A DNA stretch of 64,000 nucleotides from Abyssogena phaseoliformis symbiont OG214 (GTDB lineage: Bacteria; Pseudomonadota; Gammaproteobacteria; PS1; Pseudothioglobaceae): the NCBI RefSeq assembly GCF_016592595.1, contig NZ_AP012977.1:620001-684000 (forward strand). The letters are read 5' to 3'. Of this stretch, positions 8,643 to 18,242 are shown one piece after another. The position numbers and the translations under genes were made by a program. Every line of letters starts with the position of its first letter. Positions within the stretch are counted from its first letter, which is position 1. The notes under the pieces are model-generated. The model ran no database searches and had not been told where the DNA came from. It worked only from the letters and a program-made list of their open reading frames with translations.

Positions 8643-9474
8643 ATTTATTCTTTGGATTTTTTCAATCATGCCACTGAGGTTAAACCATTTTGTTGGCACA
8701 TTGATTGGCCAATATTTGTATTTAATAAAGTCTAACTCCAAAGCCGTGGTGAGTAAAAATATTCAACTTTGTTTTCCAAAATTAAACCCAGAGCAACAAC
8801 AAATATTGATTAAAAAATCACTCATAGAATCAGGTAAGGGTTTAAGTGAGTCTGGGTTTATTTGGTTTAGGAATTTTGATAATAATGCCAAATACGTGAC
8901 AAAAACAATAGGCATGGAACATCTTAAAAGCGACAAAGCCGTTATCTTATTAGTGCCTCATTTTGGCTGTTGGGAATTGGTGGCTAGAATGGTATCATTA
9001 TCTGAGCCAGTCGTGTTTATGTACAAGGCATTAAAAGATAAACAGCAAAACGCATTATTACTCTCAAAACGACAACAGGGAGATTTGCTAATGGCACCAG
9101 CCAATAAAAAAGGTGTTATCAAATTGCAAAGAGCAATTAACAACAAACAACTCATTGCCATATTACCCGACCAAGATCCGGGTGAAGTGGGGAGTGTTCT
9201 AGTGCCATTTTTTTCACAAAATACGCGCACGATGACTTTATTGGTAAGGCTTGCTAGGAAGAATGATGCTCAAGTAGTTATAGCATGGGCAAAACGCTTG
9301 CCAAATGCTAAAGGTTACGAGCTTAATCTCAAACCAGTAAAAGTGCTGTCTAGCGCCAACACACTTGAAGATGACACATTGCTGATGAATAAAGTCATTG
9401 AAGATTTGATTACAACCCAGCCAGAGCAATATTTATGGAATTATAAACGTTTTAAATCGGTTATTAATTACTAA
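8635..9474 (+). CDS. LpxL/HtrB-family lysophospholipid (lipid A) acyltransferase
   Basis: A 279-residue inner-membrane acyltransferase of the LpxL/LpxM family, which adds secondary acyl chains to lipid A precursors. An N-terminal hydrophobic helix (about 3-25) is followed by the catalytic HX4E motif HFGCWE at residues 109-114, and PDQDPGEVG near 185. The chosen ATG at 8635 overlaps the preceding stop (ATGGTTAG); starting at 8614 would add seven residues inside the previous gene. Acyl-chain specificity cannot be told. It is followed by a small hairpin and the cysE promoter. Confidence 0.88.
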   Translation: MVRFILWIFSIMPLRLNHFVGTLIGQYLYLIKSNSKAVVSKNIQLCFPKLNPEQQQILIKKSLIESGKGLSESGFIWFRNFDNNAKYVTKTIGMEHLKSDKAVILLVPHFGCWELVARMVSLSEPVVFMYKALKDKQQNALLLSKRQQGDLLMAPANKKGVIKLQRAINNKQLIAILPDQDPGEVGSVLVPFFSQNTRTMTLLVRLARKNDAQVVIAWAKRLPNAKGYELNLKPVKVLSSANTLEDDTLLMNKVIEDLITTQPEQYLWNYKRFKSVINY

Positions 9475-9480
9475 GGGTTT

Positions 9481-9496
9481 TTGCGTATAAACGCAA
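9481..9496 (+). terminator. Small hairpin after the acyltransferase gene
   Basis: TTGCGT and ACGCAA form a 6-bp stem with an ATAA loop, followed by TTTA. It lies 7 bases after the stop codon and just before the cysE promoter, so a weak terminator is plausible, but the stem is short and the U-tract poor. Confidence 0.35.
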
Positions 9497-9497
9497 T

Positions 9498-9525
9498 TTA
9501 AGACATTAGCGCTGTATGATATAAT
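9498..9525 (+). promoter_or_regulatory. Extended -10 promoter placed for a leaderless cysE mRNA
   Basis: A perfect TATAAT (9520-9525) is preceded by the extended element TGA (9517-9519), with a partial -35 (TTAAGA, 9498-9503) 16 bases upstream. The cysE ATG starts at 9532, six bases after the -10, exactly where transcription should begin. No Shine-Dalgarno sequence fits in between. Confidence 0.6.
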
Positions 9526-9531
9526 TTAGCT

Positions 9532-10230
9532 ATGAAATTTATTGAAGATATTCAAAGTATTTTTGATCGTGACCCTGCTGCTAGAAACATCTTTGAAATT
9601 ATAACTTGCTACTCAGGCGTGCAAGCCATGTTGTTTTATCGTTTAGCACATCGATTATGGCGTTTAAAATTTAAATGGTTGGCAAGATTTATATCATCAT
9701 TAGCAAGATGGTTCACAGGTGTTGAAATTCATCCAGGTGCTGTTATCGGTCGTCGTTTTTTTATTGACCATGGCATGGGTGTGGTGATTGGTGAAACTGC
9801 TAAAATTGGGGATGATTGTACTTTATATCATGGAGTGACACTTGGTGGCACAACTTGGCAAAAAGGTAAACGCCATCCCACTCTGGGTAATAATGTCGTG
9901 ATTGGCGCTGGTGCAAAGATACTAGGTCCGATTACACTTGCTGATAACGTTAGAGTAGGCTCAAACTCTGTTGTGGTTAAATCTATTGATGAATCTCAAA
10001 CGGTTGTTGGTGTGCCTGGTCGTGTTCTGAAAAACAACCAAATTAAATCAGACCATTTTGATTCTTATGCTGTGAGTGGTGATGTTGATGATCCTACTGT
10101 TAAAGCTATCAATTCTATCTTGGTACATTTACATGATGTGGATTTGCAATTGCACAAAGTTTCAAAAGAATTGAACATCAAAGACCAAAAAGACACTTCT
10201 GTGAATGATTTGGAAATTGAAAATAAATAA
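9532..10230 (+). CDS. cysE: Serine O-acetyltransferase
   Basis: CysE acetylates L-serine with acetyl-CoA to give O-acetylserine, the carbon skeleton for cysteine. The 232-residue protein has an N-terminal helical region (1-65) and a left-handed beta-helix of hexapeptide repeats ([30 protein letters not shown]). Active-site landmarks DHGMG and YHGVTLGGT are present. It lies directly upstream of iscR, a common arrangement that links cysteine supply to the desulphurase IscS. The predicted promoter leaves almost no 5' leader. It starts MKFIEDIQ, as do the short CysE forms encoded next to isc genes. Confidence 0.95.
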   Translation: MKFIEDIQSIFDRDPAARNIFEIITCYSGVQAMLFYRLAHRLWRLKFKWLARFISSLARWFTGVEIHPGAVIGRRFFIDHGMGVVIGETAKIGDDCTLYHGVTLGGTTWQKGKRHPTLGNNVVIGAGAKILGPITLADNVRVGSNSVVVKSIDESQTVVGVPGRVLKNNQIKSDHFDSYAVSGDVDDPTVKAINSILVHLHDVDLQLHKVSKELNIKDQKDTSVNDLEIENK

Positions 10231-10250
10231 CCAACTAATATTAAGGTTAT

Positions 10251-10284
10251 TTACTTGACTAAATAACTTGGTTAAGTGTATAAT
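10251..10284 (+). promoter_or_regulatory. iscR promoter with candidate type 1 IscR operator
   Basis: TTGACT (10255-10260) and TATAAT (10279-10284) with an 18-base spacer form a strong sigma-70 promoter 33 bases before the iscR ATG. Bases 10251-10275 resemble the E. coli type 1 IscR site; the left half TACTTGACTAAAT fits well and the right half is degenerate (I count roughly 19 of 25 positions). Holo-IscR bound here would cover the -35, giving negative autoregulation of the isc operon. Confidence 0.6.
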
Positions 10285-10317
10285 CATCCCTTGTTATTAA
10301 CTAGAATTAGGACTGAT

Positions 10318-10740
10318 ATGCAATTAACAACCAAAGGTCGTTATGCAGTAACTGCAATGTTAGATTTGGCATCTAACGATACTGGAAAGCCCATTACCTT
10401 GGATATTATCTCACAAAGACAGAATATTTCATTGTCTTACTTGGAGCAATTATTCGCCAAGTTGCGTCGCGTTGAATTGGTTAAAAGTGTGCGTGGCCCA
10501 GGTGGTGGCTACTTGCTCGACGCTAAAGCTTGTGATATTAATTTAACTCAAATCATTGAGGCAGTGGATGAGAATATTGATTTGCGTCGTTGTAAAGGTA
10601 TCAGGGGGTGCAACAATGGGCGTCAGTGTATTTCTCACCAATTATGGTGTGAAGTTAGTGAACAAATTAGAACATTTTTGAACGGCAAAACCTTGCAAAT
10701 GGTAATTGACGATCATAACTCATCAAATAAAGGAATATAA
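10318..10740 (+). CDS. iscR: Fe-S cluster regulator IscR (Rrf2 family)
   Basis: A 140-residue Rrf2-family transcription factor. The winged helix is at about 1-65 ([12 protein letters not shown]). The [2Fe-2S] ligands C92, C98, C104 and H107 have the same spacing and numbering as in E. coli IscR, so redox and cluster sensing is probably retained. I use ATG 10318 because [11 protein letters not shown] is the standard family start; an earlier in-frame start would overlap the promoter -10. It represses its own operon when it holds a cluster and, from family knowledge, acts at other sites as apo-protein. It is followed after two bases by iscS. Confidence 0.95.
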   Translation: MQLTTKGRYAVTAMLDLASNDTGKPITLDIISQRQNISLSYLEQLFAKLRRVELVKSVRGPGGGYLLDAKACDINLTQIIEAVDENIDLRRCKGIRGCNNGRQCISHQLWCEVSEQIRTFLNGKTLQMVIDDHNSSNKGI

Positions 10741-10742
10741 AT

Positions 10743-11957
10743 ATGTCAACACCTACTTATATGGATTATTCAGCAACAACACCCGTTGACGAGCGTGTTG
10801 CCCAGAAAATGATGCAACACTTAACCATGGATGGTGATTTTGGTAATCCAGCATCAAATTCTCATTATTATGGTTGGCAAGCTGATGAAGCTGTTAAAAA
10901 AGCCAGACAGCAAGTTGCTGATTTGGTAGGTGCCGATCCAAAAGAAATTGTTTGGACTTCGGGTGCAACCGAATCTGATAATTTGGCCATCAAAGGTATT
11001 GCGCACTTTTATCATAAAAAAGGCAAGCACATTATTACATTAAAAACTGAACACAAAGCGGTATTGGATACTTGTCGGCAGCTAGAGCGTGAAGACTTTG
11101 AGGTAACCTATTTAGACCCAATGCCAAATGGCTTGTTAGATTTGAATGTTTTAAAAGATGCGATACGTGAAGATACCATATTGGTGTCGATTATGCATGT
11201 TAATAACGAAATTGGCGTGATTCAAGATATTGAAGCCATTGGTAATCTATGTCGTGAGAATAAGATTTTTTTCCATGTTGATGCAGCACAATCAGCAGGC
11301 AAAGTAGCGATTGATTTATCAAAACTACCCGTTGATTTAATGAGTTTTTCAGCCCATAAAATTTATGGGCCCAAAGGCATGGGTGCACTTTATGTACGTC
11401 GTAAGCCACGCGTACGCATTGAAGCACAAATGCATGGTGGTGGGCATGAGCGAGGTATGCGTTCAGGCACTTTAGCCACACATCAAATTGTTGGTATGGG
11501 TGAGGCTTTTGCGATTGCACAAGCTGAGATGAAAGAGGAGAATGCAAAAATTAGACAATTACGTGATCGCTTATTAGCAGGTTTTGTTGATATGGAAGAA
11601 GTTGTGGTCAATGGTGATATGGAAAGTCGCATTCCAGGCAATTTAAATATCAGTTTTAACTATGTGGAAGGTGAATCACTAATGATGGCTATTAATGATA
11701 TTGCTGTGTCTTCAGGTTCAGCTTGCACAAGTTCAAGTCTTGAACCATCGTATGTTTTGCGTGCACTAGGCTTGAATGATGAATTGGCACACTCATCAAT
11801 TAGATTTACCATTGGACGTTATACAACCGAAGCACAAGTTGATAAGGCTATTAGTTTAGTACGTACTAAAGTTGATAAATTACGCGATTTATCGCCACTT
11901 TGGGATATGTTCAAAGATGGCATCGATATCAGTAAAGTTGAATGGACAGCACATTAA
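10743..11957 (+). CDS. iscS: Cysteine desulphurase
   Basis: PLP enzyme that takes sulphur from cysteine as a persulphide and passes it to IscU and tRNA thiolation enzymes. At 404 residues it is full length for group I desulphurases. The PLP lysine is in [12 protein letters not shown] and the mobile-loop catalytic cysteine is C328 in [13 protein letters not shown]. The C-terminal segment used for IscU docking is present. It lies between iscR and iscU, with 77 bases of non-coding sequence after it that end in a good ribosome binding site for iscU. Confidence 0.97.
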   Translation: MSTPTYMDYSATTPVDERVAQKMMQHLTMDGDFGNPASNSHYYGWQADEAVKKARQQVADLVGADPKEIVWTSGATESDNLAIKGIAHFYHKKGKHIITLKTEHKAVLDTCRQLEREDFEVTYLDPMPNGLLDLNVLKDAIREDTILVSIMHVNNEIGVIQDIEAIGNLCRENKIFFHVDAAQSAGKVAIDLSKLPVDLMSFSAHKIYGPKGMGALYVRRKPRVRIEAQMHGGGHERGMRSGTLATHQIVGMGEAFAIAQAEMKEENAKIRQLRDRLLAGFVDMEEVVVNGDMESRIPGNLNISFNYVEGESLMMAINDIAVSSGSACTSSSLEPSYVLRALGLNDELAHSSIRFTIGRYTTEAQVDKAISLVRTKVDKLRDLSPLWDMFKDGIDISKVEWTAH

Positions 11958-12034
11958 ATGAGCGTAATAAATACATGGGTTAGCGACTCACAACAAGACT
12001 AGAATAACAACAAGCACTTAAAAGGAGAAAAGAG

Positions 12035-12412
12035 ATGGCATATGGCGAAAAAGTAATGGATCATTATGAAAACCCACGCAATGTAGGCGTATTAGATAAG
12101 GACGCTAAAAATGTTGGCACAGGTATGGTGGGCGCGCCCGCGTGTGGTGATGTGATGCGTTTGCAAATTCAGGTTGATGATAATGGCGTGATTGAAGATG
12201 CCAAGTTTAAAACTTATGGTTGTGGCTCTGCTATTGCATCAAGTTCATTATTAACAGAATGGGTTAAAGGAAAAACGCTAGATGAGGCGGCAGAAATTAA
12301 AAATTCTGATATTGCAGAAGAGCTGTCCTTACCACCCGTTAAAATACATTGCTCAGTCTTAGCTGAAGATGCTATTAAAGCAGCTATTAATGACATTAAA
12401 AGCAAAGCCTAA
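12035..12412 (+). CDS. iscU: Fe-S cluster scaffold IscU
   Basis: A 125-residue scaffold on which [2Fe-2S] clusters are built. The three ligand cysteines C37 (APACGD), C63 (YGCGSA) and C106 (IHCSVL) and the LPPVK motif recognised by HscA (99-103) are all present. AAAGGAG lies 11 bases upstream of the ATG, giving strong translation. It is followed by iscA after six bases. Nothing is missing from the family signature. Confidence 0.97.
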   Translation: MAYGEKVMDHYENPRNVGVLDKDAKNVGTGMVGAPACGDVMRLQIQVDDNGVIEDAKFKTYGCGSAIASSSLLTEWVKGKTLDEAAEIKNSDIAEELSLPPVKIHCSVLAEDAIKAAINDIKSKA

Positions 12413-12418
12413 TTAATA

Positions 12419-12742
12419 ATGGCAATTATTTTAACTGACCGTGCGGCAGGGCGTGTTGTTGATTTTTTAACCAATCGTGGTTCTGGCATAGGCATTCGCC
12501 TTAGCGTGCAAACTACGGGTTGTTCTGGTCTTGGTTACAACATAGAATTTGTTGATAATACTAATGACGATGATACTGTATTTGAAGGCAACGGCGTTAA
12601 AGTTATTGTTGATGCAAAGAGTTTAATTTATTTAGATGGCACGCAAGTTGATTATGTTAAAGAAGGTTTAAATGAGGGTTTTGAGTTTAACAACCCGAAT
12701 GCTAAAGCTGAATGTGGCTGTGGCGAATCTTTTACGGTTTAG
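12419..12742 (+). CDS. iscA: A-type Fe-S carrier IscA
   Basis: A-type carrier of 107 residues that receives clusters or iron from the IscU machinery and delivers them to targets. The conserved cysteines C35 (TTGCSGLGY), C99 and C101 (ECGCGESF) define the family. Its position between iscU and hscB is the canonical isc order. Only 11 bases separate it from hscB. Confidence 0.96.
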   Translation: MAIILTDRAAGRVVDFLTNRGSGIGIRLSVQTTGCSGLGYNIEFVDNTNDDDTVFEGNGVKVIVDAKSLIYLDGTQVDYVKEGLNEGFEFNNPNAKAECGCGESFTV

Positions 12743-12753
12743 TTTTTTAAAAA

Positions 12754-13269
12754 ATGGAAAACTATTTTGAGTTGTTTTCATTAGCAGTTGACTTTGATAT
12801 AAATATCACTAAGCTTAATACTGAATACCAACAACAAGTTGCAAAATTTCACCCTGATAAATTTGCCTCTGGTAGCGATAAAGAAAGGGCTTTAGCATTA
12901 CAAAATACCTCGTTAATTAACACAGCATTTGATACTTTAAAACCCCCACTTAATCGTGCTAATTATTTATTAGAACTAAACGGTATTAACGCATTTGACG
13001 AAAAAGACACAACAATGGCGGTTGATTTTTTAATGTCTCAAATTGAGCTAAGAGAGACTTTAGAGTCAATTCAAGCTAGCAAAGATGAGACGGCTTTAGA
13101 TGATTTTATTGAAAAGGTAGATGAAAAAATTAAGCATAATGTAGATAATATTAGAGCTTCATTTACCAATACAAAGGTATTAAATAAGATTAAAGACTTG
13201 GTTAGGGAATTAAAATTTTATGAGCAATTAAATGCTCATGCAAAACAATTAATGGATGAGTGGTTGTAG
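12754..13269 (+). CDS. hscB: J-domain co-chaperone HscB
   Basis: A 171-residue J-type co-chaperone that delivers IscU to HscA and stimulates its ATPase. The N-terminal J domain carries HPDK at 33-36 within FHPDKFASG; the C-terminal three-helix region (about 95-171) binds IscU in the family. There is no G/F or zinc-finger region, as expected for HscB and unlike DnaJ. The sequence is quite diverged and AT-rich, but the length is normal. It ends 15 bases before hscA. Confidence 0.93.
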   Translation: MENYFELFSLAVDFDINITKLNTEYQQQVAKFHPDKFASGSDKERALALQNTSLINTAFDTLKPPLNRANYLLELNGINAFDEKDTTMAVDFLMSQIELRETLESIQASKDETALDDFIEKVDEKIKHNVDNIRASFTNTKVLNKIKDLVRELKFYEQLNAHAKQLMDEWL

Positions 13270-13284
13270 CAATCAATATCAATA

Positions 13285-15129
13285 ATGGCTTTATTACAAA
13301 TATCAGAATCTGGTCAAATATCCGTACCACATCAGCATAAATTAGTGATTGGTATTGATTTAGGCACGACTAATTCATTGGTTGCATCCGTGATGAGTGG
13401 TCAAAGCAAAGTTCTCATGGATGAAAATAATCAGGCAATTTTGCCTTCGGTTGTGCATTGTGGTAAGGACAATAAATTAACGGTTGGTTGTGATGCTTGT
13501 CCTTATGCGAAAACTGATCCGACCAATACTATTATTTCAGTCAAACGCTTTATGGGCATGAGCTATAAAGAAGTTAGTACATTCAAAAATTGTCCTTACC
13601 AATTGCTTGAAAATGGTGATAATGTATTATTTCACACCGCTACGGGAGACTTATCTGCGATTGAAATTTCTGCCAGTATTTTAGCCTCACTTAAACAGCG
13701 CGCTGAAAAATCATTGGGCGGTGCACTATTTGGCGCAGTAATTACAGTGCCTGCTTATTTTAATGATGCACAGCGTCAAGCAACTAAAGATGCAGCAACT
13801 TTGGCTGGGCTTAAAACCTTGCGCTTGCTTAATGAGCCAACTGCAGCAGCGGTTGCTTATGGTTTGGAATCGGGTGAAGAGGGTGTGCATGCAATTTATG
13901 ACTTAGGTGGTGGTACGTTTGATATTTCAATTTTAAGCTTTAGCAAGGGTGTGTTCAAAGTATTAGCAACAGGCGGTGATGCCACCTTAGGCGGTGATGA
14001 TTTTGATGCACTGATTGTTGATGATTGCATCGAGCAATTGGGTATTAGTGAACTTACACCCACCCAAATGCAAAAGATTAAGCAATTTTCACGCACCGCT
14101 AAAGAAACCTTGAGCAATCATGAATTTGCAGAATTTGACTGCATTGAAAAACCTTATCGCATTACCAAAGAAAAATTTGAAATGCTAGCTAAAACCCTTA
14201 TTAAACGTACTTTATTGTTAACCAAACGAGCCATTAGAGATGCGCAAATTGATGTTGAAGGTATTAAAGATATTATTATGGTAGGTGGTTCTACACGCAT
14301 GCCATTAGTTCGCTCTATGGTGGGTGATTTATTTAACAAATCCGTTTTATGCTCTATTAATCCAGATGAAGTTGTTGCTAAAGGTGCAGCAATACAAGCT
14401 AATATTTTAGCTGGCAATAAATCACAAGAGGATATGTTGTTATTAGATGTATTACCGTTGTCACTTGGGCTTGAAACGATGGGCGGATTGGTGGAAAAAG
14501 TCATTCATCGCAACACTACAATTCCTATTATTCGCGCACAAGAATTTACCACCTTTAAAGATGGGCAAACAGCCATGAGCATTCATGTATTACAAGGTGA
14601 AAGAGAATTGGTTAAAGATTGTCGCTCGTTGGCTAAATTTGATTTGCACGGCATCCCACCTATGGTGGCAGGCAGTGCTCGCATTCAAATAGAGTTTCAA
14701 GTGGATGCTGATGGCTTGTTGTCTGTGAGTGCTGTTGAGAAAACATCAGGTGTTAAAACAAACATCACCATCAAGCCATCTTATGGGCTAACAGATGTGC
14801 AAATGGAAAAGATGCTTAAAGATTCTGTTTTATTTGCCAAAACTGATATTCAAACCAGACAGCTTCATGAAACACAAGTAGAAGCAGACAGAACCATTCA
14901 AGCTATAGATTCAGCACTTAAAAAAGACAAGCACATGCTTGATGATAAAATGCTTAACAAGATCTTAAACGCAAGAACCACACTGTTTGACATTACTCAT
15001 TCTGATAATGAAAAAGCCGTTAAGACCGCTATTGACAATCTTGAGAACACTTGTTCAAAATTTGTTGAAATGCGCATGAACAACACCGTTATGAAAGCCA
15101 TGAAAGGTCATAATGTTGATGAATTTTAA
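13285..15129 (+). CDS. hscA: Hsp70-type chaperone HscA
   Basis: Specialised Hsp70 of 614 residues that uses ATP to promote cluster transfer from IscU. The nucleotide-binding domain starts with [12 protein letters not shown] (about 24) and holds DLGGGTFD and the VGGSTRMP segment. The substrate-binding domain (about 390-510) recognises LPPVK of IscU, and a helical lid follows. It lacks the long acidic EEVD-like tail of DnaK, which fits HscA. It stands between hscB and fdx in the same transcript. Confidence 0.95.
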   Translation: MALLQISESGQISVPHQHKLVIGIDLGTTNSLVASVMSGQSKVLMDENNQAILPSVVHCGKDNKLTVGCDACPYAKTDPTNTIISVKRFMGMSYKEVSTFKNCPYQLLENGDNVLFHTATGDLSAIEISASILASLKQRAEKSLGGALFGAVITVPAYFNDAQRQATKDAATLAGLKTLRLLNEPTAAAVAYGLESGEEGVHAIYDLGGGTFDISILSFSKGVFKVLATGGDATLGGDDFDALIVDDCIEQLGISELTPTQMQKIKQFSRTAKETLSNHEFAEFDCIEKPYRITKEKFEMLAKTLIKRTLLLTKRAIRDAQIDVEGIKDIIMVGGSTRMPLVRSMVGDLFNKSVLCSINPDEVVAKGAAIQANILAGNKSQEDMLLLDVLPLSLGLETMGGLVEKVIHRNTTIPIIRAQEFTTFKDGQTAMSIHVLQGERELVKDCRSLAKFDLHGIPPMVAGSARIQIEFQVDADGLLSVSAVEKTSGVKTNITIKPSYGLTDVQMEKMLKDSVLFAKTDIQTRQLHETQVEADRTIQAIDSALKKDKHMLDDKMLNKILNARTTLFDITHSDNEKAVKTAIDNLENTCSKFVEMRMNNTVMKAMKGHNVDEF

Positions 15130-15151
15130 CAAAAATATTTAGGAAATTTAT

Positions 15152-15490
15152 ATGCCACAAATCATTGTATTGCTCCATCATGAATTATGTCCAGAAGGCA
15201 TTGTTATTGAAACTCAATCAGGTGTTAGTGTTTGCGATGCACTACTTGCCAATGACGTTGAAATCGAACATGCCTGCGAAATGTCAAATGCTTGTACAAC
15301 TTGCCATATTTATCTGCGCGAAGGATTTGATTCAGTAGAGGAGTCAGATGAAACAGAGGATGATTTATTAGACAAGGCTTGGGGCTTAGACTCAGATTCT
15401 CGCCTATCTTGTCAGACGATTATGGGTGATACTGACTTGGTGATTGAAATTCCCAAATACACCATCAATCAAGTCTCTGAAAACCACTAA
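15152..15490 (+). CDS. fdx: [2Fe-2S] ferredoxin of the isc system
   Basis: A 112-residue adrenodoxin-type ferredoxin that supplies electrons for cluster assembly. The ligand pattern C-x5-C-x2-C (CEMSNACTTC), followed by the distant LSCQ cysteine, is complete. TAGGAAA precedes the start. It is the last isc gene here; iscX, which follows fdx in many Gammaproteobacteria, is absent, and decayed adhesin sequence begins about 250 bases downstream. Confidence 0.95.
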   Translation: MPQIIVLLHHELCPEGIVIETQSGVSVCDALLANDVEIEHACEMSNACTTCHIYLREGFDSVEESDETEDDLLDKAWGLDSDSRLSCQTIMGDTDLVIEIPKYTINQVSENH

Positions 15491-15741
15491 ATTTTCACCT
15501 TTTAAGACAGCACCCAAAGTCTATATCCATTAGATTGTACATTTTTAACCTCTAAGTAACATTCAGCCTAGTATTTATGTTATAAACATAAGTTATTTAA
15601 ATTGTTAAATAAACTATATATAATATATGTTTTTAAAAAGAAGTTGTCATAATATGGAATTCTATTTGATGTCACAAAATCTAGCAACAAGCACATTCAA
15701 AAATACTCCACCCCCAGTTCTTTAGTTTCTAAACCGCTTTT

Positions 15742-17945
15742 AAGTACCCCTCCCCCGAGTTCTCTCTAAGTTCTAAAACCTTCAAACCCAGTGCACTTAC
15801 ACTGACTATATTCACCTTCTTACTTGCTGTTGAAGCGTAAGCCGTTAATACCTTTGATAAATAGACTTAAACACCGAATACACCCACAATCTTAACAATC
15901 CAGCCATTGTTAAAAAAGACAACCAAGCCACCACCTTGCTCAAAGAAGTGACAGGCGCTGTCCGTGTAACGCCATAGGTTCTACAGACTCAGACAATGTT
16001 AACCAATTAGGCGACAAAATTACCACAGGATTAAGCAATCAATTAAAAAAATAAAGCCATTAGTAAAACCGAAGGTTTAATTAATGACAAAGCCAACCAG
16101 TTTTTTAATCAGTTTGGCTTTGGCCGTACTGAAATCAGTATTCATGGAGTTAACTCAAAAGAGTTAGATTACAGCATCAAAACGATTCAACCACCATCTG
16201 AGTTAAACGACAACAGCAAAGAACTCACTTTCTTCCAAGATCAAATCACCTCTCTGGTGACAACCAAGGCAATCGCCGTGAGACTATTAACTTAGGTGTA
16301 GGACAACGTTACTTAGTCCAAGATGACATGGCAATCGCAGACATTAACCTATTCACTGACTATGAAACCAAATCTGCACACAAACGCCTAAGCCTTGGCT
16401 TAGAGTACCAACGCACAAACTTTGGTATTAGTGCAAATGTCTATCATCCACTCTCAGACAAAAAGACAATCGCTGATACTACTGAAGAGACCTTAGCAGG
16501 TTATGATATCAAATTCTCAGGACAAATGCCATACCTGTCTTGGGAAAAAATCAAAGGCACCCATTACTTTTAGGTTGGTAACAACATCAAAGGTAATATC
16601 TTGGGCGTAGAGATTGAATTTTCTCCTTCTACTCGTTTTGAATTTGGCACTGAGAATTCTAATACTGCAGAGTGTACTAGTTATGCCCGCTTAACCACTG
16701 CATTGCCTTTTAAGGATAATGAAAAGTTCACCAATTTTATCACTGACAATCGAGCGTTTAAAATCAGTAGCACAATAGATTTAACCACACTTGTCTCAGT
16801 TGAACGTACCAACAAGATTCGCATTGAAAAGGTTAGTAATGGTACTGGCAATGTTGTCTTAGGTGAATACAATTCAACAACCGATGGTGCTTCTTGTACG
16901 CTTAAAGATAGCACAGGTTTGTCTAAAGTTGCAACGACAGGTGCTGATATTGGTAGTTTCAGTTTAACCAATGCAAGAGTAGCAGCAGGGTTAGTAACCT
17001 TGTCTTGTACAGGCGGTGAATATACGGATGAAGCAACTAGTGTGGTTATTAATCCTGCACCATCAATTCGTGCAGCAGCTATCTATTCACGCACAGGTGT
17101 TGTTCAAATTTTAGCATCACCGCTATCAGAAGTGGCTTATCAGTTAGCAGGCGGCACTGCTATTACGCCTAGTATATCAGCCCCCTCCTTAACAAGTGAA
17201 ATTAAGGCTAAAAACTAAATGATTGCGACTCAATTTAGTATGCCAGGTGTTAAGTTTGTTGGTGTGATTCCAATTGATCTTAACAAAAAGCCAGCAAGAA
17301 GCGATAATGAAGGCAAGTTTGGTGTTTTAAATGTTGAAGTTGCCAAACGCACCAGTGCAGAAGTAGATAGCAGCACCAAAATTCAAACAATTGTTGATGG
17401 TTTTGCAAGTGTGACACAATCCACCCTTACTGCCAATCCAAGTGAAGCCGATGCAAATGGGTTTACAACCTCAACCATTACCTTTCAAGCCAAAGATGCT
17501 CATGGCAACGACATAACCACAGGTGGTTTAATAGTTACAATGAGTTTTGGCGGCGCTCGGTTGAATTGTGTTGTTAGTAATAGTGTGGTTGATACTGTAA
17601 CTATTAATTTTATCGGAATTCCAAGCGCATTTTGCTCCGCTATGACTGCTAGTCCAGTTTCAATACTTGCAGGAGGCTCTTCAACCATTACCATACAAGT
17701 CAAAGACAGTGGTGGAGAAAAAATAACCACAGGTGGTGCAAAGGTTACAATGACTTCGGGAAGCGATTCAAGTATTAGCACTGTGGTTGATAATAATAAT
17801 GGCACTTATGCTGCAACTCTTACTGAAGAATTTCCTCCCTTACCACCAGGGATAGGTTATGGAGATCCTTATCATTATGTGACAGGGTTATATTGATGGT
17901 GTAGAACTTTCCACGTTACCAGTTCGGGTAACGGTTACATTTTAA
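15742..17945 (+). pseudogene. Inverse autotransporter (intimin/invasin-like) adhesin, heavily degraded
   Basis: Stitching frames restores an outer-membrane adhesin. From 15742 there is a long signal-peptide-like stretch (SALTLTIFTFLLAVEA) interrupted by TAA at 15838-15840. Around 16070-16255 comes INDKANQFFNQFGFGRTEIS, typical of the inverse autotransporter barrel start, then after a shift near 16256 the barrel body (GVGQRYLVQDD, LFTDYETKSAHKRLSLGLEY). In-frame stops lie at 16571-16573 and 17216-17218. Bacterial Ig-like repeats (FQAKDAHGNDITTGG, IQVKDSGGEKITTGG, NGTYAATLT) fill 17219-17890, and a final shift near 17888 leads to a stop at 17945. The family anchors adhesion domains at the cell surface; this copy cannot. 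Confidence 0.82.
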
Positions 17946-18159
17946 TAGTATAAATATTATAATTTCGGCATACATAATTTAGTCTAGCTGTGCTAAGGAC
18001 TAGCATAAAAGTATAACTGATGACGCTTAAATAGCAGAAACTAGGTGAGTTTTTTTATGTGCTGTGATACTTTCACTTGGTCTTATACAATGATGAAGAA
18101 GTAAAGATATAAACTGGACGAGAGGTGAATATAAAAATGAATTTTTAATGTTTAAAAGT

Positions 18160-18179
18160 ATATTGAGTTAACTCAATAT
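18160..18179. repeat. Perfect 20-bp palindrome
   Basis: ATATTGAGTTAACTCAATAT reads the same on both strands, with no loop. It could be an operator for a dimeric regulator or a relic of a mobile element end; there is no intact neighbour to decide. Confidence 0.5.
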
Positions 18180-18201
18180 TTTTATTCAAAAAGAAACAAA
18201 C

Positions 18202-18236
18202 CTAGCCTGTTCTTAGAATGGGCAAAGCTAGTTTTT
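18202..18236 (+). terminator. Weak terminator-like hairpin
   Basis: CTAGC (18202-18206) and GCTAG (18227-18231) can pair, with a short inner TTCT/AGAA stem, and five T follow. It may have ended the former adhesin transcript. The stem is short and the loop long. Confidence 0.3.
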
Positions 18237-18242
18237 GAGATG

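Larger units (their letters stand above)
17946..18242. other. Non-coding AT-rich gap
   Basis: About 300 bases with no supportable gene. It contains a perfect 20-bp palindrome (18160-18179) and a weak terminator-like hairpin (18202-18236), listed separately. I see no RNA gene. Stops in all frames suggest eroded sequence between two pseudogenes. Confidence 0.6.
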
